Shown here one piece after another: positions 7,753-17,618 of a stretch of DNA of 64,000 bases. The DNA lies in contig CAIKOA010000031.1 in assembly GCA_903828955.1 (NCBI GenBank), positions 1-64,000 of the forward strand, given 5' to 3'. How positions within the stretch are numbered: position 1 is the first letter of the stretch; each line of letters opens with the position of its first letter. This DNA is from an uncultured Microcaldota archaeon. GTDB taxonomy: Archaea > Micrarchaeota > Micrarchaeia > Anstonellales > Bilamarchaeaceae. A model generated the notes under the pieces. That model was not told where the DNA came from and searched no databases. It saw nothing but the letters and a program-made list of their open reading frames with translations. A program made the position numbers and the translations under genes.

Positions 7753-9858
7753 ATGAAGTTCGAGCAAAGGGAAACCCAGAAGCAGGATAAATTGGATATT
7801 TCAAGAATTAAGAAAATTAAGGTTGTCAAGCCCGGCTTTAAGCCGGAATCCGAAACAAGGCCGCACTCTCACTTCTGGATGAAGGTTGGGGCGCTCGCAT
7901 TCAGCGCATTTCTCGCCGCGGCGCCTTTAGCCGCAAAGCACAAGAGGGCGCATGAAAGCGCGCCTGTGGAAAAGCCTGCGGCGGTGCAGGTGGATGCGGA
8001 TGCCGGCCCTCCGCAAGAGGCATCTCCGCAGCCTCCGGCAGAAACGAATGAGGCGGACGCCGGAGTCGGGCAGCCAATTTCTGCGGCAAACGGGCAAACC
8101 GAGGATGATTTCTTCTCGAAAATGTATTCCAACGGAGAAATTTTTGGATTTGATGCAGGGGCGGCTCCCGAAGAGCAGCCCAAAACGGATGAAGGGCACA
8201 TCTTCAGCCACAACCTGATTTTCCCGGCTCTTCCAAAAAGAGTGAGCCAATACACGGACCCTTCGCTCTCGCAGTTTTCCGATACTGTGAAGATAAACGG
8301 GCAGCCAAGGGAAATAAACCTGGAGAATAACTTCGATATCGGCGCAAACCTGGTCGGAAACGAGGCGGGAAACGCAGTATTCGGAAGCGCAAGGTATAGG
8401 GACCTTGCCCGCCTTGACACAGGAATGATAGCCTGGTTCGGGAACCAGATGGTGCCTTTTGGAAGGGTCGGGGTGAGCCCGTACATGAACATCTGGAGAT
8501 TCAAGCTGGGCTATTATGGAAGCGCGGCTTTCCTTGGAAACATGCCTTCCTACGTATATAGTTCGCATTCGGTGGGAGTCGGGTATTCCCAGCCTATCGG
8601 GGAGAATTTCAAGCTCAGGATGGGGGGAGTGATAGGAGGGGCGCTCTCCTACCCGGTCTGGGATGACACGTATTTCAACCTGAGCGTGGGGCTTTCCATG
8701 GAGATTTACAAGATGTTCCTCCTTTACGGGGTTCCGAGCTTCTATTTTGCGGCGGACGACCCGATCAAGACGGCATACGCAGGGTATTACAGGCCGAAAT
8801 TCCAGGACGTGGAAGTCGGGGCGCAGGTCGCATTGAAGGAATACACGATACGCGCATTTGCGGACATCGGATTGATCGGAGACGATTATGGAATTTACAA
8901 CAAGTACGGAGTGAGGGGAACGAGGACGTTCAGCGTAAAGGACAATGTGGAAGTGGACCTGTGGGTCTCTTTGGGTGCGACGCAGTGGTCAGAGCAGCTT
9001 AGCGGCAGGTTTGATCCGTTGATAATGGCAGGGGCGACCCTTGTGATTGGAGGGCAATACGTGAACTCCACAAATACCGTGAACTACTCCCATGCGCAGG
9101 ACATGACGTGGGAGCAGGCAAAAACCGACAAGCCGGATTCGGCGCACCCGGGGCCATATGCGTTCGGGCATTCCGGAGACCCGTATTATGATGTGCCGAT
9201 AAACGAGACAAAGGCGAGGATATTGAATTCCGGGAGCTTTGACCAATTCAAGAATTCGTATGGAAACAGCCTCTCCCAGGACGAAGTGATAGTGAGGGCA
9301 AGGTTCCTTGGGGCGTTCCTGGAAAGGGTTGCATATGCGAACGGCGCATATGATGCGATGACGAACGGGAACATATTCGACAGCGAAGTGAAGCGCATTG
9401 CGGGAGCGGATGATGAACTAATCTTCCAATACATGAAGAGCTACGTGAACTGGTATAGCACGCACAGCTCTAAGGACCCGCTTCCGGACAACCTTAAGAA
9501 CGGGATTGCGGTTTGCGCGGGAATCCACTGGCTGATGGCGGAGTTCATGAGGGCAAACGGAGTGGATGCGGTTGTAAGGCAGGTAAGCACTCCAGAAGGG
9601 ATGCACGTCATTGCCATTGCGAAGCTAAAGGACAGGGCGGTTCTCGTGGATTACGGAGATACCCTCGAGGCATCCGATGTCGACCATGCAATGCAGCTCT
9701 ATGGGCAGATGAACGGGGCGCCGACCTTCGAATCGCAGACATTCGGAAAGAAAGGATACATGGGTACCGAGGTCACGCCCGCAGGAAGGCTCCTGCACGG
9801 AGTTGTGGGATGGGATAACGCGGATATCGTGAAGGAGGATTACCTCGGAGTAAAGTAA
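7753..9858 (+). CDS. Exported protein with beta-barrel-like central region and C-terminal transglutaminase-like domain
   Basis: Signal-like FWMKVGALAFSAFLAAAPLAA; Gly/aromatic alternating segments 8370-9080; C-terminal AVCAGIHWLMAEFM...GMHVIAIAKL...LVDYGDTL fits a Cys/His/Asp transglutaminase triad. Confidence 0.6.
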   Translation: MKFEQRETQKQDKLDISRIKKIKVVKPGFKPESETRPHSHFWMKVGALAFSAFLAAAPLAAKHKRAHESAPVEKPAAVQVDADAGPPQEASPQPPAETNEADAGVGQPISAANGQTEDDFFSKMYSNGEIFGFDAGAAPEEQPKTDEGHIFSHNLIFPALPKRVSQYTDPSLSQFSDTVKINGQPREINLENNFDIGANLVGNEAGNAVFGSARYRDLARLDTGMIAWFGNQMVPFGRVGVSPYMNIWRFKLGYYGSAAFLGNMPSYVYSSHSVGVGYSQPIGENFKLRMGGVIGGALSYPVWDDTYFNLSVGLSMEIYKMFLLYGVPSFYFAADDPIKTAYAGYYRPKFQDVEVGAQVALKEYTIRAFADIGLIGDDYGIYNKYGVRGTRTFSVKDNVEVDLWVSLGATQWSEQLSGRFDPLIMAGATLVIGGQYVNSTNTVNYSHAQDMTWEQAKTDKPDSAHPGPYAFGHSGDPYYDVPINETKARILNSGSFDQFKNSYGNSLSQDEVIVRARFLGAFLERVAYANGAYDAMTNGNIFDSEVKRIAGADDELIFQYMKSYVNWYSTHSSKDPLPDNLKNGIAVCAGIHWLMAEFMRANGVDAVVRQVSTPEGMHVIAIAKLKDRAVLVDYGDTLEASDVDHAMQLYGQMNGAPTFESQTFGKKGYMGTEVTPAGRLLHGVVGWDNADIVKEDYLGVK

Positions 9859-9865
9859 ATTTTTT

Positions 9866-10255
9866 CTATTTTTTATTATTTTTCTTCTTGTAAACGCTCA
9901 GCTCATGGAGGAGCGGAAGGCTGAGCAATCCGAAGGGAAGGGAGAAAATTATAGCAGCGGCAAGAAGCGGGCGCATTATTTTCCTTCCCTTATCATATTT
10001 GAAGGAGAGGGTGCTTCCGCAAATCACGAAAAGGAGGGCAAGGGTAAGGAACAAGGGAGGTTCGTAAGCCCAACGCCTCCCGACTATGAATAGCGGGAAT
10101 ACTATTATCGCCCCCAGCCCGGCGGTGCAGAGGGCATTAAGGAATGCAGCGTGCTCCGCGCCCCCGAGGCGCAATGCGAGGGCATCAAGGAATCTGCCGA
10201 TTGAAGAACCATGGGCCTGGTTTACCTTTTTTGTGAAGAATGCGTCAAAATCCAA
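9866..10255 (-). CDS. Small membrane protein (possibly PAP2-like)
   Basis: Three or more hydrophobic segments; weak similarity only. Confidence 0.4.
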   Translation of the reverse strand: MDFDAFFTKKVNQAHGSSIGRFLDALALRLGGAEHAAFLNALCTAGLGAIIVFPLFIVGRRWAYEPPLFLTLALLFVICGSTLSFKYDKGRKIMRPLLAAAIIFSLPFGLLSLPLLHELSVYKKKNNKK

Positions 10256-10393
10256 TCAAATCATGCTCCGGATGTGAAAACTGCCCTGCCGTTTAAGGAA
10301 AGAATGGGGAGAAAATATAAATGCTTAACTAAATCCGATTGGAGCTAAGAGAATAAATAGAAATAGAAGAAAAATAAGAAAATGAAAAAGAAC

Positions 10394-10588
10394 TCAGATT
10401 TTCTCTACGTTTTCTGCCTTTGGCCCGCGGTCTCCGGCAACAACTTCGAATTTAACCTTGTCCCCTTCGCGGATTCTGGTTCCCGCCGCAAGGCCGCTTT
10501 CGTGCACAAAGTATTCTTTCCCGTCATCTCCGGAAATGAATCCGAAGCGCTTGCTCACATTGAAAAATTTTACAGTTCCTTCTGCCAT
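10394..10588 (-). CDS. csp: Cold-shock domain protein (CspA family)
   Basis: MAEGTVKFFNVSKRFGFISGDDGKEYFVHESGL...GDKVKFEV; RNP1-type KRFGFI and YFVH motifs. Confidence 0.93.
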   Translation of the reverse strand: MAEGTVKFFNVSKRFGFISGDDGKEYFVHESGLAAGTRIREGDKVKFEVVAGDRGPKAENVEKI

Positions 10589-10691
10589 TGTCTACACCAT
10601 TTGTGTTGTTTTATCTTTCATAGCTCTTATAACCTTTCCTTTTTTGGTTTTTAGCCAAAAGGGCTATAATTCTAACCTTCCATTTCCCCCC

Positions 10692-11321
10692 ATGGCTGAA
10701 AAATCTGGCCTGGACAAGGCAATCTCCTATGTTGGAATTCTTGTAAGCGTTGTTGGAATACTTCTGACGGTTTTCTTCTTCTTCATTTTGAACGGGTTGA
10801 TTGATGGAATCCACAGCTCTGCAATTGCGGAGGTGGATTCCGCGATCGGGATAATGCAGGATGTTGGCGTAATCGTGGACGGGACCGCGAACTCCGTTGA
10901 TTCTTTCAGCTCGTTTGCGCAGAACGCATCCGGGGCAATGAATGAGACCGCGAGCGCGGTTGAGGGGATGAGCACCGCGATGAATGCGCTTGCAACCGGG
11001 GTTTCTTCAATCCCGCTCATGCCCGGGGACGTGTCGGGCGCATTGCATGACTCCGCAAGCCAGATACGGGATACCGCAGATTATATGAAGGAGACCTCTT
11101 TTTCGATGCAGAACGTATCCGGGAATGCGATTTCCACTGCGACAGGGGTCCAGCAATTGAAAGAGGACGTGCACACGAATATTGCGGCATTGGAGCAGGC
11201 GAAGAGGCAGATAGATGATATGCATACTACCGCGCAAATTGCGCTTATCCTGGGTACGGTGCTCATTGTGCTCGTATTCATACTGAACGGGATGAATTTC
11301 TACAAGCAATTGAAAGAATAA
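10692..11321 (+). CDS. Membrane protein with methyl-accepting-like coiled coil between two TM segments
   Basis: MAEKSGLDKAISYVGILVSVVGILLTVFFFFIL... long Ala/Ser/Asn helical region ...AQIALILGTVLIVLVFIL. Start moved from the track's 10458. Confidence 0.6.
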   Translation: MAEKSGLDKAISYVGILVSVVGILLTVFFFFILNGLIDGIHSSAIAEVDSAIGIMQDVGVIVDGTANSVDSFSSFAQNASGAMNETASAVEGMSTAMNALATGVSSIPLMPGDVSGALHDSASQIRDTADYMKETSFSMQNVSGNAISTATGVQQLKEDVHTNIAALEQAKRQIDDMHTTAQIALILGTVLIVLVFILNGMNFYKQLKE

Positions 11322-11385
11322 GGGATGCGCGGCTGAACGCTGTGAAAAAAAGTGTTTAAATACGTATCCCACATAGTATGTTATC

Positions 11386-12678
11386 GTGAAATGGAAATTC
11401 TGGAAGGGGAAGGAAGAGGCGCCCAAAAAGCCGGGAAACGGGCCAGGCAGGTTTGGGAAGGCCGAGGACAAGCCCGCACCTGAAGAGCTGCTTAGGAGGA
11501 ATCTGCGGGAAGAGATGGCGAAGGTGAATATGCGGCTGTTCTACCTGGGCAGCGGCGAACCCGAAAAGGAAAATGCGCTCCGGGAAAGGGCAGACCAACT
11601 GAGCGGGCAGGTAGAGGAAATTGAAGGAAAGAGGGGCGGATTAAGCAGGGGGGAAGAGCGCGCGGACACAATCAGATGGATTGAAGCCGCGGAAGAGGCC
11701 ATGAAACAGATAAAGGCGGAGCGCCCGCAAAAAGAACCCCGGCAGATCGAGTCGGACCTGCGTTTTGAACGCATTCAAAGGAGGCACGAAAAAATCGATC
11801 TTGACGAAGATGCGCTTGTGCGCTTTTTTGCATCGGGAGATGCCTATTGCAACCGCGGCCCGTTCCTGCAGCTTGCAAAGTTCCATGAACTTTTGGAAAA
11901 CGGCCCGGATGCAAAAAGAATAGAAAAACGGATAAAGAAAAAGGCGCGCAAGCTCGCAAAGAAAGAGCGCGGAAAAGAGGCGGCGAAGAATTTTGAAAAG
12001 GATTATGGAATAACCAACGTAATGTTTGCATGCCAGCATATGCCGGCGAGGGAGGTGGAAACCCTCCTGCACCAAGATGAGGAATACGAATCCAAATATA
12101 TGCAGGATGCGCTCTGGAGGCAGGTGATGTGCAGGGGCAGGGACGAGGGGCTATACGCCCAGGGGGTCGAGGGTGAAAAATCCGGGCTTTTGCGCCTCGT
12201 AAACATAATTCTTGAGGGAAGGATCCGCTTTGGGATGTACGGCACGCTGACCGAGACCCTGGGCAGGACCGACCCGGTCGTATCGGAAGCGGGCTCATAT
12301 GGGCCGTACTATGTGGTGATAGGGGGTGTATGCGGCGATATGGTCAAGCCTAGCCCCGAAAGAGGCTATATCATACCTGAAGAATTGCACTCCGCTTACC
12401 TTGTTCCGAGAGACTCTGAAAAAAAGATGGTAACCGAGGCGGTTTTCAGAGGGGTGGAACTTGGGATTGTAACCGAGGGCGAAGCGGTTGGGGCACTTGC
12501 CAGGCTCATAACTTATCAGGAATTCGTTGATGCGCCATATGGGGTTTTTGATTTTGTGTTCAGGGAAAAGGCAACCCTTTCTGAAAACCCTTCTGAAGAA
12601 GAGCGGGCGGCCCGGGAGTTCTTCTCTAAAAATGCAAAGGAAATGGAAGGCCGGCTTTCCCGCCCTGCGGGAAATTGA
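11386..12678 (+). CDS. Hypothetical protein
   Basis: Long ORF with TATA-like upstream sequence (TTTAAATACG); no recognised domain. Confidence 0.6.
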   Translation: MKWKFWKGKEEAPKKPGNGPGRFGKAEDKPAPEELLRRNLREEMAKVNMRLFYLGSGEPEKENALRERADQLSGQVEEIEGKRGGLSRGEERADTIRWIEAAEEAMKQIKAERPQKEPRQIESDLRFERIQRRHEKIDLDEDALVRFFASGDAYCNRGPFLQLAKFHELLENGPDAKRIEKRIKKKARKLAKKERGKEAAKNFEKDYGITNVMFACQHMPAREVETLLHQDEEYESKYMQDALWRQVMCRGRDEGLYAQGVEGEKSGLLRLVNIILEGRIRFGMYGTLTETLGRTDPVVSEAGSYGPYYVVIGGVCGDMVKPSPERGYIIPEELHSAYLVPRDSEKKMVTEAVFRGVELGIVTEGEAVGALARLITYQEFVDAPYGVFDFVFREKATLSENPSEEERAAREFFSKNAKEMEGRLSRPAGN

Positions 12679-12688
12679 AAAATGAGCC

Positions 12689-13480
12689 CTATTTCCTTAG
12701 TTTTAGCAGAATGAGAAGCATGGCCGAAAGGATTAGCGCGGAGAATGCGCAGGGCGGAATCTGGTTCTGGGGCGCAGCCTGAGAAGTTGGCTGCGTGGGC
12801 TGGGAGGGCGCCTCTGGCTGGAAAGCGGAAACGTTCGCAACGCAGGTGCGGGAAACTATCCTTCCTTCTTGGCAGGAGATGGGCGCGCAGGAGCTGTTTA
12901 TGCACTGCTCGTTTTGCGCGCATTCGGAATCCGCAATGCAGTTTACGCATGCGTGCTCGGAGGGATATGAGCCGGAAGGGCAGGAAAGGGGAACGCAAAG
13001 GAAGGAGCTGCATTTTTCATTTAGGGGGCAATCGGAATTCTGATGGCACTGGTAAGGGATGCAGGTGTGGTTTTGCGCATACGCATTTGTGCAGGAATAG
13101 GAAATGCAGGAATTTCCGCTGCATTTTTTATCAGTGGGGCAGGCGGAATCATTCAGGCATTCCACCTGCACGCAGGAATGGGCCTTTGGAATTGAGGTTT
13201 CGTTGCAGCTCAATTTCTGGCATAGGTATCCCTTGCAATAACGGTCAGGGGCGCAATCCTTGGAAGCCTTGCATTCAACATTAAGGCAGGCGTATTCCTT
13301 GCAGATTTGAAGGCTGCCGCAATCCGCATCCCCCTTGCATTCCACCTGGGCGCATAAGTTGCCTATGCAGGCAACTTGCGAACCGCAATCAGAGTCTTTT
13401 TCGCATGGGTCCCCTATTTCAAGGGAAAAGGAAACGCTGAAGGATAGGAAGAATAGAAGGAAAAACTGCGCCTTTCCCAT
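12689..13480 (-). CDS. Secreted protein with tandem Cys-rich modules and C-terminal TM-basic tail
   Basis: Repeats of DxDCxxxxxCxxxxCxxxxC; C-terminus PPCAFSALILSAMLLILLKLRK. Confidence 0.7.
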   Translation of the reverse strand: MGKAQFFLLFFLSFSVSFSLEIGDPCEKDSDCGSQVACIGNLCAQVECKGDADCGSLQICKEYACLNVECKASKDCAPDRYCKGYLCQKLSCNETSIPKAHSCVQVECLNDSACPTDKKCSGNSCISYSCTNAYAQNHTCIPYQCHQNSDCPLNEKCSSFLCVPLSCPSGSYPSEHACVNCIADSECAQNEQCINSSCAPISCQEGRIVSRTCVANVSAFQPEAPSQPTQPTSQAAPQNQIPPCAFSALILSAMLLILLKLRK

Positions 13481-13542
13481 GAAATATGCTCTTACTGCAA
13501 TAATTATTAACCTTCCATGCGTTTAAGGAAGCAGGTGAAAAA

Positions 13543-13848
13543 ATGGGAATGATACAGGAATTCAAGGACTTCTTGCAGGAATACAAGGTTATGGGGCTTG
13601 CGGTCGCGTTCATTATGGCAGTTGCGGCAACAACGCTCGTGCAATCGCTCGTAAACAATATCATTATGCCAATCGTGGGGGCGGTAATACCCGGAGGGGA
13701 CTGGCAGACTGCGACATTTATGATCGGGGCGATAAAGATAGGGTGGGGCGCGTTCCTCGGAGCCTTAATCAACTTCATAATACTGGCATTCGTGGTGTTC
13801 TTAATCGCGAAGATGCTGTTTAAGGAGGAAAAAGTGGCCAAAAAATAA
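13543..13848 (+). CDS. mscL: Large-conductance mechanosensitive channel MscL
   Basis: IQEFKDFLQEYKVMGLAVAFIMAVAATTLVQSLVNNIIMPIVGAVIPGGDW; two TM. Confidence 0.9.
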   Translation: MGMIQEFKDFLQEYKVMGLAVAFIMAVAATTLVQSLVNNIIMPIVGAVIPGGDWQTATFMIGAIKIGWGAFLGALINFIILAFVVFLIAKMLFKEEKVAKK

Positions 13849-13919
13849 TTTTATTTTTATTTTTCAGTCTTGTTTTCCCAAAAACAAATTCTTATAAAAC
13901 CAAAAGAAGTAGAAAGCGC

Positions 13920-14531
13920 ATGGCAAAGGAGAAGCCAACTCCGTATCTGGGCCTCAACAAAGGCCGCGCAGAAGCATTAACCGACGGCATTTTCGCATTC
14001 GCAATGACGCTGCTGGTTTTGGGGATTGACGTCCCGGCGCGTGCCGCGGCAACCCAGACTTCGGATATGGTTTCGAAAATCCTTCAGGACATTTACCCGG
14101 ACATCAGCCACTATTTGATTGCATTCGTAATGCTCGCTTCCTTCTGGATGCTCCACCACAGGTGCTATGACAGATTGAAGGCGATAAACAGGAAATTGCT
14201 CTGGATGAATGTTGCTACTCTCATGTTCATCGCATTAATTCCCTTTTCAACCGACCTTGCGGATGATTATGTGACAATCCCGCTTGCGGGGATCGTTTTC
14301 TCGGTGAATATGCTGATTGTGGGAACCCTCCTGTATTCGCAATGGAGCTATGCGGCAGGGAATAAGCAACTGATATCCGAAGAGGTAACCCAGGAAGAAG
14401 TGCGCACGGTGAAAAGAAGGATGATGATAATGCCGGGAATCGCAATCATAGCAATCGCCCTGGCAGCACTTGGATTCCCCTGGACGGTATTGATCTACAT
14501 GATTGCTCCGGTTGCCTTTGCAATTTTTTAG
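13920..14531 (+). CDS. TMEM175/DUF1211 family membrane protein
   Basis: GRAEALTDGIFAFAMTLLVLGIDVP signature. Confidence 0.88.
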   Translation: MAKEKPTPYLGLNKGRAEALTDGIFAFAMTLLVLGIDVPARAAATQTSDMVSKILQDIYPDISHYLIAFVMLASFWMLHHRCYDRLKAINRKLLWMNVATLMFIALIPFSTDLADDYVTIPLAGIVFSVNMLIVGTLLYSQWSYAAGNKQLISEEVTQEEVRTVKRRMMIMPGIAIIAIALAALGFPWTVLIYMIAPVAFAIF

Positions 14532-14534
14532 AAT

Positions 14535-14774
14535 TCAATCCATTGCCCTGTAGCAATTTGAGCCGCAGGGGTAAATTTTTCTTTCAAGTTCCAGCATTTT
14601 CAGTTCCGCATCTATGTGGAGAAGCCCCGCCTTGAGCTCTCCTTCAAGCTGGTGCGCATTTACCGCTTTTCCGGATTTGATTAGATTGTAAATTTGGGTG
14701 CGCAGATGCGCTTCCTTGCCCATGTGCAAAAAATAGCAGGAAAGGAATAAAACCATAGCGGCAGAATTAGGCAA
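14535..14774 (-). CDS. Small hypothetical protein (possibly starting at the internal MGKEAHLRTQIYNLIKSG)
   Basis: Compact helical ORF abutting TMEM175 convergently. Confidence 0.35.
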   Translation of the reverse strand: MPNSAAMVLFLSCYFLHMGKEAHLRTQIYNLIKSGKAVNAHQLEGELKAGLLHIDAELKMLELERKIYPCGSNCYRAMD

Positions 14775-15005
14775 TTATCCATGCATTGGCGCTTTAATGC
14801 GGTTCAGTGGGCAAGGGTCAAAAAGAGTGGCTTATAATGTTTTTAAAAGTGGGAATACGTGCAAGCACTTCAGACGTCAGTTTTACCAGAAAAGCACTCC
14901 TTTATATATTAGTCCATGCATAGTATATATTGCGAACTGCAATCGGTTTTTGATTTAGCGGGAAAATAGTGAAGTCTGCTTTCGCAAACAAAGGATCTGA
15001 GAAAA

Positions 15006-15176
15006 ATGGCATCACTGGATATATTGCTGAAAGAAGGGGAAGACTTCCCATACGAGCTCACCCAGCGTGACAAGGACAAGTTGAAGAGGGACTTGCTGCG
15101 CAAGATAAGGGTCAGCCTCAGCCTTAAATCCAGGGATAAGATAGAAATAAACCTTTCCCAAAGGGGCATGGATTAA
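15006..15176 (+). CDS. Small 56-aa protein, unknown
   Basis: MASLDILLKEGEDFPYELTQRDKDKLKRDLLRKIRVSLSLKSRDKIEINLSQRGMD, preceded by a ~75-100 nt leader and TTTATATATTAG. Confidence 0.4.
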   Translation: MASLDILLKEGEDFPYELTQRDKDKLKRDLLRKIRVSLSLKSRDKIEINLSQRGMD

Positions 15177-15254
15177 TTCTAATTTTTTATATTTGAAAAG
15201 TTCCCGTATTTTGCACCCATTTAGAAGGGGGCCTGCGCGGCAAAAGCAATTAAA

Positions 15255-15620
15255 ATGTTAGAGCAGAATGCAAAAAGCATGGGAATGAAAAGATTGGCGA
15301 TTGCCATTGTAATTGGCATGCTTGCCGGCATTTTTTGCGCTTATGGAACAACTGTGGCAAATGTGCCCGGGCTCGTAATGACCATGCCACTTCTTGCAAT
15401 GATTTTCTACAATAGGCTCATTATCGGGCTTACGGTGGGGCTTGCAGGGGGAGTCATCCTTGTAAAAGGAAAGATGCTGAATGCGGCTCTGAGGGGGGTA
15501 GTCCTGGGGGCGATAGTAAGCATAGGAATCTCCTTCAATGGGGGCGGAGAACTCCTAATCCTGTTTGGGATGGTTTATGGGCTGGTTGCGGACCTGCTTG
15601 CAACCAAGTTTGGGGATTAA
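15255..15620 (+). CDS. Small membrane protein, Gly-rich TMs
   Basis: Several hydrophobic segments. Confidence 0.55.
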   Translation: MLEQNAKSMGMKRLAIAIVIGMLAGIFCAYGTTVANVPGLVMTMPLLAMIFYNRLIIGLTVGLAGGVILVKGKMLNAALRGVVLGAIVSIGISFNGGGELLILFGMVYGLVADLLATKFGD

Positions 15621-15638
15621 AACCCAAACCCCATTTCC

Positions 15639-16352
15639 TTATTTTTTCATGTATGCGCCGGTAATTATTACGTCTTCAGTAGGCCAGTCGTCACTGCCGC
15701 CATTTGTCGAGGTTTCCACGGATTTTATCGCATTCACCGTGTCCATTCCGGAAACCACCTTTCCAAAGACCGCATAGCCGTCGTTTCCAGGGGCATAGTC
15801 CAGGAAAGAGTTGTCTGCGACGTTAATGAAGAACTGGGAGGTTGCGGAATTCGGGGCGTTTGTGCGCGCCATTGCGACCGTTCCTATTCCGTTGTGCAAT
15901 CCGTTATTGGATTCGAGCTTAATCGGCGCGTGGGTATCCTTCTCAGTCCCGTCCGGGGTAAATCCTCCTCCCTGGATCATGAAATTGCTTATTACGCGGT
16001 GGAAAATCGTCCCGTTGTAGAAGCCTTCGTTCACATAGGTTACGAAATTCGCGACCGTGATGGGCGCTTTTGCGCGGTTTAGCTCAATTTCTATGTTTCC
16101 CTTTGTCGTTTCAAGCACTGCGATTTCTTTCATTTCGTTTTCACCCGTATTCATATTTTCAGATGCCGCGGGGCTTTCCGTGTTTGCGGAATTTGCCGGG
16201 CCTGCGCCGGAATTCTGTGGAATGATCTTGATTACTTCCCCAGTTTGTTCCGAAATTGCCTCCTTAGGGGCAAGAACCCCTGAGAAAACAACCGCAAGAA
16301 GGAGAACTATAACTCCCCCGAACACAAGCAACGCTAAATCTGATTGTTTCAT
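15639..16352 (-). CDS. Membrane-anchored cyclophilin-type peptidyl-prolyl isomerase
   Basis: N-terminal TM MKQSDLALLVFGGVIVLLLAVVF; FHRVISNFMIQGGGFTPDG...GTVAMARTNAPNSATSQFFINVADN. Confidence 0.92.
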   Translation of the reverse strand: MKQSDLALLVFGGVIVLLLAVVFSGVLAPKEAISEQTGEVIKIIPQNSGAGPANSANTESPAASENMNTGENEMKEIAVLETTKGNIEIELNRAKAPITVANFVTYVNEGFYNGTIFHRVISNFMIQGGGFTPDGTEKDTHAPIKLESNNGLHNGIGTVAMARTNAPNSATSQFFINVADNSFLDYAPGNDGYAVFGKVVSGMDTVNAIKSVETSTNGGSDDWPTEDVIITGAYMKK

Positions 16353-16387
16353 GGGCAGGTATTTCCTAAAGAAGGATTTTAAAGGCT

Positions 16388-17548
16388 TCAAGAAAAGCCG
16401 GAAAGCTCTTCCCTTAGGCTTTTTTCCATGATTTGCGTGGAATTGTAGTAGAGGTGGTAGCTCTTCCACTGGCCGCCCGTAAACTCGTAGAGGTCGTCGT
16501 TTGCGATTATAAAGTGGATGCTGCCGACATTGGTTTCGCACTCGGCATCGCCTTTTTCGCAAACCTCGAATGCCCTGTTCTTGCCCACGTTCCCCATGAA
16601 TTCCCCGCTCTGGGGCTCGAAGGCCTTTGCGCCATTCAGGTTGTCCACGTTTGCGGCGGAGGTTATTTCCTCATTGGAAAGCGCAACGATGCAGTGGCCG
16701 GTCAGCCCGTTTTCGTCCATTCCGGTCGTATAGCAGATCACGTAGGGCGTGGTTTCGGAAATGTCCCCTATTTCAAGCCCGTATGCCTCAAGGTACCAGT
16801 ATTTATCGCCCTTCTCGTAGATTATGTATTCCTCATCCTGCATTGGCGACCAGGCTTCAACATCCAGGGAACTGTTCTCTTCCTTTATCTGGGAAAGGAT
16901 TGCTTTCAGGAGGAGGGCGTAATCCTCGCAATCCCCTCCTTTTTTCTTATTGAGCATCTCATCAAGGGAATAGAGGCGGTCCGGGCTTTCGGAGATGTAT
17001 TCAAACCCCAAATCATTTTCCATAAGGTAGTTTATGCAGGCAAGATTCACCTTTCCGTCCTTTACGCAATAGTTGTCCACCTTTATCATGAAGAGATGCG
17101 TGGAATAGGGAAGAACTGAGTTGTCCTTGAACCACTGGATTGAGGAATTGATGGAATCTTCGAGGGTATAGACCTCGCCGAGAAGGTCTTCCAATTGGGA
17201 ATAGGTGTCGGCAAGCTCCGAGCGGGATTCATTGAGCTCGTTTTCTGTTTCATAGAGGCGCATTTGCGTTGAGGTTAATTCAGCCTGCGTCTGGTTCAGG
17301 GCGCCCAGGGTTTCGTAATAGGATTTGTTTGTGCGCGCAAGTTCGTATTTTACGCCTTCGAGCTGGTAATTCAGCCTTGAATTTTCCGCATGCGAGGAGT
17401 TCAGGAGGGAATTTGCACTAGTTAGCTCTGCATTCCTCTGCGCAAGCTGGCCTTTCAATGAGGAATTTTCATTCAGGAGGGAAATGGATGCGAATGAGAG
17501 GGCGAGAATTACGATTATCAGAACGGCTGCGGGCAAACGCAAATCCAT
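16388..17548 (-). CDS. Membrane-anchored coiled-coil protein with transglutaminase-like cysteine domain
   Basis: TM, heptad coiled coil, then KKGGDCEDYALLLKAIL and GHCIVAL. Confidence 0.65.
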   Translation of the reverse strand: MDLRLPAAVLIIVILALSFASISLLNENSSLKGQLAQRNAELTSANSLLNSSHAENSRLNYQLEGVKYELARTNKSYYETLGALNQTQAELTSTQMRLYETENELNESRSELADTYSQLEDLLGEVYTLEDSINSSIQWFKDNSVLPYSTHLFMIKVDNYCVKDGKVNLACINYLMENDLGFEYISESPDRLYSLDEMLNKKKGGDCEDYALLLKAILSQIKEENSSLDVEAWSPMQDEEYIIYEKGDKYWYLEAYGLEIGDISETTPYVICYTTGMDENGLTGHCIVALSNEEITSAANVDNLNGAKAFEPQSGEFMGNVGKNRAFEVCEKGDAECETNVGSIHFIIANDDLYEFTGGQWKSYHLYYNSTQIMEKSLREELSGFS

Positions 17549-17618
17549 GGGGGCTTATTCAAGAAGAAGGATTATATGCCTAATTGAAAGGAAAATCCGG
17601 ATGCGCAACTGAATGGGA

